In this document: positions 32,797 to 40,700 of the stretch, piece after piece | Layout of the letters: each line of letters opens with the position of its first letter | Numbering within the stretch: the stretch's first letter is position 1 | NCBI GenBank assembly: GCA_026184435.1 | Contig: CP046447.1 | DNA from: JAADFF01 sp013153035 | GTDB taxonomy: Bacteria > Coprothermobacterota > Coprothermobacteria > Coprothermobacterales > JAADFF01 | Length of the DNA stretch: 64,000 bases | Reading direction: 5' to 3' (one strand) | Program-made: the position numbers and the translations under genes | The notes under the pieces: generated by a model | The model's input: the letters and a program-made list of their open reading frames with translations, nothing else | Database searches by the model: none | Told to the model about the DNA's origin: nothing

Positions 32797-33811
32797 GCTC
32801 GCTCACCTCACTGAGTTTCTGAAGGTTTTTCCAGAAGCTAATACCTGCAGGGCAGAAAGCTGTGCATCTACCACAGCCTACACAGTAAGATAGAGTGGTT
32901 CCATAAGCAGGTGAAATCTTACAGTTGTATCTGTTTTTCATTCTGTCGGCCACCGTAGGGCGGAAATTATGACCACCGGCAACAAGGGCATGATGCTCAA
33001 ACTGACAAGAATCCCATACCCTCTCCTGAATAGCATGTACACCATCTATAGAAGGAACATCTCTTACCTCATAACACCTACAAGTAGGACATGTGGTATT
33101 GCAGTTTCCACATGCAAGACACTCTTCAGACAACTCTTCCCATATATCAGAATATCTGTGCATCTCAAGCACTCCACGAAGAACATATGCATCCATATCC
33201 CACTTAAAGCCCTTTCTTCTATCTTCCTGATACCTTTCAAATGCCTTGAAGTCATCAGTACTAGCCTCTTTCAAGCCCACCTTATCTGCCAAAGCTTGTC
33301 CCTTCTCTGACAACACCCTAACCAGCCATCCATCTGGTAGCGGATGAAGGAAAATATCAAAACCATCGGTAGAAAAAGATGTATGGGTTACATTACATGC
33401 ACAAAATTCATCGGGCTTACAATCATAGCCTACAATAAACAGATGCTTTCTTCTGCGGCTGTAGTAAAAATCTGCGGGATACCCCATAAACACGCTGTCA
33501 AGCCTTTTGAGTCCCTCTATATCACAGTGATGAAGGCCAAAGAGAACAATAGGTCCCATGTCTTCCTCGGGAATAGAAACCTTGCCCTTTTCTCTATCAA
33601 TCTCGAACATAACCTCATGTGGTGGATATACAAACTTCTTCGGTGGCGAAATAGTGCGAACATATCTCAGATCCATGTCATCAAAGCGGGAAACCTTCCT
33701 GAAATCATGGGTCTTCTTGCTAATCTTCACAGGACCGTATATCTCTCCATAGTCCTTCAGTGCCTCAAAGAACCGGTCCCTGTCTTCATACCTCAGTTTT
33801 AGGTATCGCAC
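32786..33811 (-). CDS. hydB: Sulfhydrogenase beta subunit (iron-sulfur)
   Basis: 341 residues; GTG 33811 with GAGGAGGG 7 bp upstream. Two [4Fe-4S] motifs lie in the C-terminal third: CLACGNCNTTCPTC near 232 and YCVGCGRCTAFCPAG near 312. The first two thirds resemble the AsrA/HydB domain (VLFGLHHCDIEGLKRLD). It relays electrons between the flavin subunit and the hydrogenase core. It is the first gene of a five-gene, tightly overlapping operon (beta, gamma, delta, alpha, protease). A TATAAT is seen about 55 bp upstream on the minus strand. Confidence 0.94.
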   Translation of the reverse strand: MRYLKLRYEDRDRFFEALKDYGEIYGPVKISKKTHDFRKVSRFDDMDLRYVRTISPPKKFVYPPHEVMFEIDREKGKVSIPEEDMGPIVLFGLHHCDIEGLKRLDSVFMGYPADFYYSRRRKHLFIVGYDCKPDEFCACNVTHTSFSTDGFDIFLHPLPDGWLVRVLSEKGQALADKVGLKEASTDDFKAFERYQEDRRKGFKWDMDAYVLRGVLEMHRYSDIWEELSEECLACGNCNTTCPTCRCYEVRDVPSIDGVHAIQERVWDSCQFEHHALVAGGHNFRPTVADRMKNRYNCKISPAYGTTLSYCVGCGRCTAFCPAGISFWKNLQKLSEVSEHAK

Positions 33812-33847
33812 CGCTGTCCCTCCTCTACCAGTTTATTATTAAATATG

Positions 33848-33917
33848 ACTATGAACTTTTCACTTCCACCTTCATTATATAGGAAATATAAGATGTAGGA
33901 GAAAAGTGAACTTTCGA
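33848..33917 (-). promoter_or_regulatory. Sulfhydrogenase operon promoter region
   Basis: On the minus strand TATAAT lies at about 33875-33880 without a good -35. GAAAGTTCA upstream and GAAAAGTTCA downstream are direct copies flanking it. The 11-mer ACTATGAACTT at 33848-33858 recurs before hypC at 47024-47034. An activator-dependent promoter is likely. Confidence 0.5.
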
Positions 33918-33945
33918 GGAGGGAAAATTAGGAGATAATGATAAA

Positions 33946-33972
33946 ATCCTCAGGGGATTAACCCCTGAGGAT
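33946..33972 (-). terminator. Terminator of the TDT transporter gene
   Basis: ATCCTCAGGGG / CCCCTGAGGAT with a 5-nt loop that includes the stop codon; on the minus strand TTTTATCATT follows. Confidence 0.9.
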
Positions 33973-34962
33973 AAACTTTGCCGTATTGTAGCTCACAACA
34001 ATAAAGAAGTATATCAGTGTGACATACAGTAGCCAGGCTATCCACTGAAAAATAGATATTTGGAATGTCTTGTAAAGCATGATTGTCGATATGGTGTAGG
34101 CTCCAAGCGGGAATGTATATGCCCACCACCCCAGTCCATATGGTATCTCTGTGTTTTTGCGGTAGTGGTATGTAACAAGCACAGATATCACATAGCTCCA
34201 CAGGCCAAAGCCCCACATGAAGATAGAAGCAGGGGCCAAGTTTAGAGAAACACCCAGCGCACCGAGTGATGCCTTCATACTCATGAGACCTATTGTGCCT
34301 ACCCCTATGGGACCTAAAGATATCCACACGGTTGGGGCAACCTTTGCATGGGGTAGTGAATGCTTTACCATGCGGAAAAATATGATATTTCCAAAGAATA
34401 TAAACAGGAAAAATCCTATAGACCACATGGCAATATTAATCACCGCCACAAGAGAAGCATATGCACCAGCACTTTTCACAAGGACATTACCGAGCATCGG
34501 CACAACAATAGCACCTACAGGGGGGATAAGCCATGAATAATTGGCATGCTCAAGGTCTACCCCATCTTCTGTAAACATCACATAACCCATAATGCAGGCA
34601 AAGCCAAACACAAGAAAAGCTCCAATAACATACATAATCCACGCAAATGTCTGGTATCCGTCAAACGGCTTCATTAGCATAGCCCCACTACCAAGTACCA
34701 AACATGCCACAGGCATAGTGGGAAAGAAACTAATCTTATACGGAGAGAGTAGGTCAGTTATAACATCTTTCCAGTACAAAATCCACCTTAGTGTCCACGG
34801 TATAAGAAGCAATGCTGCCATAACAAGGTTTATATAGTAAATCACTCTGCCTACTATGGGAAACCCTATAAGATATGTGGCATTTGCCACTGCACCTGTG
34901 CCCATTACTGCAGCAAACCATGCCGGTGGAAACGTTTTTATAGCAAAAGCTTTTCTATTCAT
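33958..34962 (-). CDS. TDT-family (TehA/SLAC1/malic acid) membrane transporter
   Basis: 334 residues from ATG 34962 with GGAGG 8 bp upstream. About ten membrane helices; the start FPPAWFAAVMGTGAVANATY and the central FIMGYV-like helices are typical of tellurite-resistance/dicarboxylate (TDT) channels. The family passes anions such as malate, chloride, tellurite or sulfite. It stands between the sulfhydrogenase operon and a PEP-synthase-like gene, each separated by a terminator. An anion related to sulfur or C4 acids is plausible; the substrate is not shown by sequence. Confidence 0.87.
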   Translation of the reverse strand: MNRKAFAIKTFPPAWFAAVMGTGAVANATYLIGFPIVGRVIYYINLVMAALLLIPWTLRWILYWKDVITDLLSPYKISFFPTMPVACLVLGSGAMLMKPFDGYQTFAWIMYVIGAFLVFGFACIMGYVMFTEDGVDLEHANYSWLIPPVGAIVVPMLGNVLVKSAGAYASLVAVINIAMWSIGFFLFIFFGNIIFFRMVKHSLPHAKVAPTVWISLGPIGVGTIGLMSMKASLGALGVSLNLAPASIFMWGFGLWSYVISVLVTYHYRKNTEIPYGLGWWAYTFPLGAYTISTIMLYKTFQISIFQWIAWLLYVTLIYFFIVVSYNTAKFILRG

Positions 34963-35157
34963 ATAAACCACCTCCAGAAGAGTATTTTTAATATTTGTGA
35001 AAAGCAGATTACAAGAGGAAAAGCATAGAATGAGGCGGTATTATGTACCCCTCCACCAGCACGGACATCTCTTTGTTCCAAATCGTTTTATCACCATAGA
35101 GTTCACCTATAAGAAGGATAACAAACTTTGGTGAAGTAGGAAGAATCTATATGAAAA
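34963..35157. promoter_or_regulatory. Upstream region of the TDT transporter gene
   Basis: About 195 bp without a gene. TGAAGTAGGAAGAATCT at 35132-35148 resembles AAAGTAGGATAGACT upstream of osmC at 28711 and AAAGTAGGAT in the hyp promoter gap at 46990. No clear -10/-35 pair could be fixed. Confidence 0.35.
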
Positions 35158-35181
35158 GAGGGGAGATATTACTCTCCCCTC
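35158..35181 (-). terminator. Terminator of the PEP-synthase-like gene
   Basis: GAGGGGAG / CTCCCCTC with an 8-nt loop overlapping the stop codon, then TTTTC on the minus strand. Confidence 0.75.
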
Positions 35182-37583
35182 CTCACCACACCATTACTGC
35201 CATCTACTTCTACATACATGCCATCTTTTAGCACTTTGGTAGCCTCTCCTGTTCCCATCACTGCTGGTATGCCATACTCACGGGCAACAATAGCAGCATG
35301 GGACAGGGGCCCTCCAGTATCTACAACAACACCACTGGCAAGGGCAAACAGTGGTGTCCACGCAGGTGTTGTATATGGTGCCACCAATATGGCCCCCTCT
35401 TCCATCTTGTCAAACTCATCTTGAGATCTGATAACACACACCTTTCCCCTTCCAATACCGGGGCTACCGGGTATGCCGGTAATAATAACATTGTCATCGG
35501 CAGTGGTCTCTTGTTTCAAAGGAGAGATATCTATAAACGGCAGTTTTTCCAGCTTGTACCACAGCTTTTTTCTATCTTTGATAATTTTCGCCATAGTCTT
35601 TTCATCTTTTACAACCTCATGAAATCTTATAAAGAAAATATCTTCAGGAGATGAAATAAATCCTTTGTCATACAAAGACTTACCCATATCCAGATACATG
35701 CGCCTTAAGAAATGTGAGGGTATCATTGCCATATACCTTGTATCCTCTCTAAGCACCTGAAACTGCCTTGCATTCATTAGCGTATGAACAAATCTCTTCC
35801 TAAAAAACGGCACTTTCATAAGAGGATGTGACATGACCTCCATAAGAGCATTTTCATATATTGTGTTGTCTTCTACGCTCCTGTCACCTATTACCAGTCC
35901 TTTAATAATCTGCAACGGTACCTCTGGCCTATCTATCCACATACCATCAGACATATACAAGACACTTCCAGCCTCTCTGTAGCCATATTCCCTAAGAAAC
36001 TTATCAAACGCCCTTCTGAAATCTTTTGCCCGTTTATCGGTGTTTATAATGGAGACAAGCTCCTGAGCAGTATGTTTTTCAAACAGTTCTCTTAAATACT
36101 CGTTTTTTCTTATCATATCTGCAAGTTTCTCAAGTTCGCGGTTAGAGCGGGTAATAACCGTGTCAAGCCCTGTAAATGCCAGTGTACCCAAATGGTGCTC
36201 TTTTTTCATCACCTTTAGCCACACACGAAGCAGTGCAAAATGTAGCATTGAACTATAAAGATATTTGCTCCTGAGTTTGCCTGCGATAGTTGTCATCTGC
36301 ATAGCTTTCTTAATGTAAAAAAGCCTTTCTTTAGGTGTTTTCGGCACATACCTTTCTATATCTGCCTTTACATCTTCGGTCTTTTTCACCATCGGGTCTT
36401 TCTTCCAGTCCTTGGCATTGGCAATCAGCCCCTTTACAATAAGTGTCAGTGGTGCCAAAGGTAACATTGGGGTAACTATAAACTCAGCTACACCGTGCGG
36501 TGTTGTCCACAGGAAATAATCCAGAACAGCTGGCATGCCGTTTTTCCATATAAGCATGTTCTTTCTCACGCCACCAACCCTGATACCCAGCGGGGCAAAG
36601 GGGTTTATCACAGCATCGCGAAAGACAATATTCATAAAATCACCCTCGGCTGGATAAGGCCTTCGTGTCAGCATTTCGGATATAATGCGAAATGCATTTA
36701 GCTTGGCTATATTCATCTTCAGTTTGGGAATAGGTAGTGTAGTGATAGGACGCGACTGAAGTATATAAAGCTTGTCATTTTTTATAGCCCACTCAACATC
36801 TTGATATGCACCAAAGTAATCTTCAAGCTTCTGTCCCATAGTGGCAAGTCTATAAGCCCACTTCGGGGATAGTATATCCCCATCGTCACCCACAGTATGC
36901 TCAACAACACTCATGCGAAGCCAACCGTGACGAATAACATAGACCTCTGGTGTCTTCAAACCCGAAACCATCAGCTCACCTATACCCTTTATGACGTTGA
37001 TAACCGTTTCATTGCGTCTGCCCGATATGGGGTTCGCCGTAAACATCACACCGGATATATCGGGATGCACCATCTCTTGGACCAAAACAGCCATCTTTAC
37101 TTCGTTATGGGATATTCCCCTCTTCTCGCGATAGTCTACCACCCTATCACCCCATACGGAGGCGTAGCAGATCTTCACAGCACGAATAACATCGTCTACA
37201 CCTTTCACATCAAGCACCGTTTCATACTGCCCCGCAAAGGCGGCGGCTGATGTATCTTCCACCGTGGCAGATGAGCGAACGGCAACAGGCACACCGCCAA
37301 GCTTTTCATAGGCAAGCTTCAACTCTTCTTTTATCTCATCTGGCAAATCACAGCTTTTTATGGCCTCTCTTATCTCCCGTGGAGATGCACCAGATTTTAT
37401 GAGCCCATCTATCCCACACATGGTGATAACCCGCTCATAAGCCTCTGAGGACAGCACAAACCCCTTAGGCACGGGCATACCGGCAGATACAAGATGCCCC
37501 AAAGAAGCAGCCTTACCACCTACAAGAGAAACATCTGTAGAACCCTCCTCACCAAGCCATACAATGTAACCCAACCCCACCAT
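35169..37583 (-). CDS. PEP-synthase-like phosphotransferase lacking the TIM-barrel domain
   Basis: 804 residues. The ATG at 37583 abuts AGGGAG; GTG (codon 2) or TTG (codon 4) may be the real start. Residues ~15-310 are the ATP-grasp PEP/pyruvate-binding domain (GGKAASLGHLVSAGMPVPKG; VAVRSSATVEDTSAAAFAGQ; SGVMFTANPISGRR). Residues ~715-804 are the swivelling phosphohistidine domain (GGPLSHAAIVAREYGIPAVM). The middle ~400 residues are not the PEP-binding barrel of true PEP synthase. The same order (ATP-grasp, specific domain, His domain) is found in rifampicin phosphotransferase and its uncharacterised kin, so this may phosphorylate a small molecule. Confidence 0.85.
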   Translation of the reverse strand: MVGLGYIVWLGEEGSTDVSLVGGKAASLGHLVSAGMPVPKGFVLSSEAYERVITMCGIDGLIKSGASPREIREAIKSCDLPDEIKEELKLAYEKLGGVPVAVRSSATVEDTSAAAFAGQYETVLDVKGVDDVIRAVKICYASVWGDRVVDYREKRGISHNEVKMAVLVQEMVHPDISGVMFTANPISGRRNETVINVIKGIGELMVSGLKTPEVYVIRHGWLRMSVVEHTVGDDGDILSPKWAYRLATMGQKLEDYFGAYQDVEWAIKNDKLYILQSRPITTLPIPKLKMNIAKLNAFRIISEMLTRRPYPAEGDFMNIVFRDAVINPFAPLGIRVGGVRKNMLIWKNGMPAVLDYFLWTTPHGVAEFIVTPMLPLAPLTLIVKGLIANAKDWKKDPMVKKTEDVKADIERYVPKTPKERLFYIKKAMQMTTIAGKLRSKYLYSSMLHFALLRVWLKVMKKEHHLGTLAFTGLDTVITRSNRELEKLADMIRKNEYLRELFEKHTAQELVSIINTDKRAKDFRRAFDKFLREYGYREAGSVLYMSDGMWIDRPEVPLQIIKGLVIGDRSVEDNTIYENALMEVMSHPLMKVPFFRKRFVHTLMNARQFQVLREDTRYMAMIPSHFLRRMYLDMGKSLYDKGFISSPEDIFFIRFHEVVKDEKTMAKIIKDRKKLWYKLEKLPFIDISPLKQETTADDNVIITGIPGSPGIGRGKVCVIRSQDEFDKMEEGAILVAPYTTPAWTPLFALASGVVVDTGGPLSHAAIVAREYGIPAVMGTGEATKVLKDGMYVEVDGSNGVVRRGE

Positions 37584-37640
37584 CTCCCTCTTAGTATTAA
37601 CATCGTTTATAGATATTATAGACAGGGATTACTTACGTTT

Positions 37641-37672
37641 TTATCATATAAGTGATAATTAATTGATATAAT
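37641..37672 (+). promoter_or_regulatory. Possible promoter/operator of the giant repeat gene
   Basis: TTATCA and TGATAA form an inverted repeat 6 bp apart, and TATAAT follows at 37667, about 33 bp before the start codon. No consensus -35 is seen. Confidence 0.5.
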
Positions 37673-37704
37673 ATATTACAACCATAAAAAGGATTAGAAA
37701 AAAA

Positions 37705-40700
37705 ATGTCCACAAGCGAATTTTTGGCGCTATATAAATCTGGAGAAATAAGTATTGAGGAACTAATCATATCTCTTGGTAAGGCAGGTATACCCCCTTCA
37801 ACAATAGCAGATATTATTCTCAAATACACACCTATTACCATAGAACAAGTTGCATACCTGCTACATGAATCCCAAACATGGAATGACGAAGACATTGCAT
37901 CGTGGTTATACTCCAAAACAAGCAACGATATTTCAAGAACCGCAAAATGGTTGTCCGATAAAATTAGATGGAATAAAGAAAGAATAATAGAATGGATTGC
38001 ATCTTATCTTAAAAGTAGTGATATCCCCCAACTGGCTACTTTAATCATGGATACACTTGATTTAACCCCATATGACACAGCATACACCCTCATTTCCCAA
38101 AACATAGCATCAAAAGAAATGGTACTCAGTTGGTTAATGTCATATAGTTATACTCCTCCCCTTGAGATGGCTACGTGGCTTGTCAAAAACAATTACAAAA
38201 CATTAGAAGAAATAACCAACTGGCTATTAAACGAAAAACAACTAGGAATAAAAGCTATAGCCAGCTGGCTAAAAAGAAACAATTTTCTAACTACTAGTGA
38301 AATAGTGAAATGGATACAAGAACATTCCTCTAACAAATATATCGTTGCTTCATGGATATCGGCACAAAGTGATAATATAGATATCACTATATCATGGCTG
38401 TTAGAAAACTCTAATTCATCGATAAATAGAATTCTATATTGGTTACGATATACAGAAAAAGTTCCTTTAGAAGACATAGCAGAATGGCTTGCAAACCATC
38501 CGAAATACATGGCCATGTCCCCTGTTAAAGCCAGACTACTAAAATTCTTAAATGCTTTCTCAGAAAAAATAGCAAATTGGCTATATAAAAAGGCTAATTT
38601 TAGACTATACGATATTGCAAGCTGGTTACTTCAACAAAGAAAATGGTCCTTCAACAAAACAGCAATTTGGGTTAGAAATATAAGCCAAATGGATGAGTTC
38701 AAAGTAGCTACATGGGCTATAAAATATCTAAAGGTACCAATATCGGAAATTCTTAACTGGTTAACACATCAAACAAACAATAAAGACAAAGTGGCTCGCT
38801 GGATTATAACACATACCCAAACTACCCCCCAAATTTCATATTCGCTAATGGTTAACTTCCTAGAATGGGATGCCATTCAAGCCATAAATTTTTTAATATC
38901 ATTTAACAAAGACACCAAATTAGATATACTAAGTTGGTTAGAAATTAATAATCGAAATTGGAAAGCATTAGCAACTCTACTAGTAGAAAAAGGCCAAGTA
39001 AATCCTATAGAAGTGGCTAACTGGCTGGTTAACAAGAAACTCTTTCCATTAGACAATATTATCTATTGGTTATATTCATATGAAAATAACACATGTAGAA
39101 TTGTTCAGTGGCTTCAATATGAGGTAAAAGTAAAAGACAACAAATGTTTCTCACTATTAGCAAGTACCAAACAATCAGAAATTTTTACCATAGCATCTTG
39201 TATATACAAAACATACAACACCTCTCCACTAAAACTAGCAAACTGGATACGAGAAACAAACAATACTCCCATACCACACATTATTAACTGGTTGTTCTAT
39301 AAAACGCATATCAATATACCTACACTCTCTTCCTGGAAATATTTTCCACAATATAGCAGTGCATACCAAACAGCCATATGGCTATTTACCCAAGTCAAAC
39401 TTAATATTGAAGATATTGTGGATTGGCTATACTCAACCAAACAATGCTCAATGAAGAATATAGGGCACTGGCTCGTATACGAAGCACATTTTTCTCCTAT
39501 ACAAGCTGCTAACATTCTTATGTTAGTAACCAAAGAACCCATCAAGATAGCCAACTGGCTAAAATACGACATCCATGAAAACAATGACAGAATAAAAAAT
39601 TGGTTACTAGAAAAAGAATCAATCCATATCATGGAATCCATATTGTGGCTAAAAGAACATTCAATTATTTCGTGCTCTGAAATAATTGAATATCTTCAAA
39701 TTTCAACACAGAAAATCGATCCCATGATTTCTACACTATTAAGACAGAATCTTTGCTCAAAAGAAGAAATTGCCCATGCACTAGGCACCCAAAAACCTAT
39801 CATACTATTCAAAATCTCAGAGTGGTTACTTACACATAAACAGACAAACATTTCAGAAATCATAAAATGGCTATATACCAATGACCTACCAATAGATACA
39901 ATCTTAGAATGGCTATCCAAACAAGGAGTAGTAACCAATGAAAGAATATACGAGATAGGTAATTGCCTCATCGAAGAATTAGATTTTCCTGTCTTAGAAT
40001 CATTAAAATACTTACTTCAATACTTTTCCACAACAAAAGAAGTCATTGTCAAATGGCTAACTCAAAACAAAAAGTATATATTCGCTCTTCTTAACTCCAA
40101 TATAGATATAACCCAACAAGAAGCCTTACATATAGCTCAAATACTTATAGACACCAATGCAGTACCAATTGAAGATATAGCCACATGGTTAGTAGAGAAA
40201 TGTGGGTTGAATTTTTTCAAGGTAGCAACATGGTTAAAAGAACGAACAAACACATCATTAACAACAATAGCACTGTGGCTAAAAACTATACTCCATAACA
40301 ATATAGATGAACTCCTAGACGTAGTTCAAAACCTATATGCCCCTCGCTTTCAATACCGTGACAAACTATTGTTATTTTTAGTAAGTAAGTCGATATTTTC
40401 ATACAAAGAAATCTCTTCTTGGCTATTCACAAATCGTACGACTGAGGCTATCATTAAACTTCTCAAGGATAGTTCACCGTTATCTGCTGAAGAAATTGTT
40501 TTATATCTTACAAACAACCAAAGGATAGAATCATACACCATTAAATGGCTGGCTATACAAACTAACAGGAATATAGAAGAAGCAATCATATGGATCATAG
40601 AAAATACGAATATTGATCCAGCATACTTAATAAATATAGCCCTTTATAAGTTAAATCTGAACTTTGATCAAATTTACAACATACTAACTCATCATCCATC

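Noticed and set aside
35169..37583. Annotation as genuine phosphoenolpyruvate synthase
   Set aside because: The PEP-utilising barrel is missing at the C-terminus; only the N-terminal and phosphohistidine domains match.
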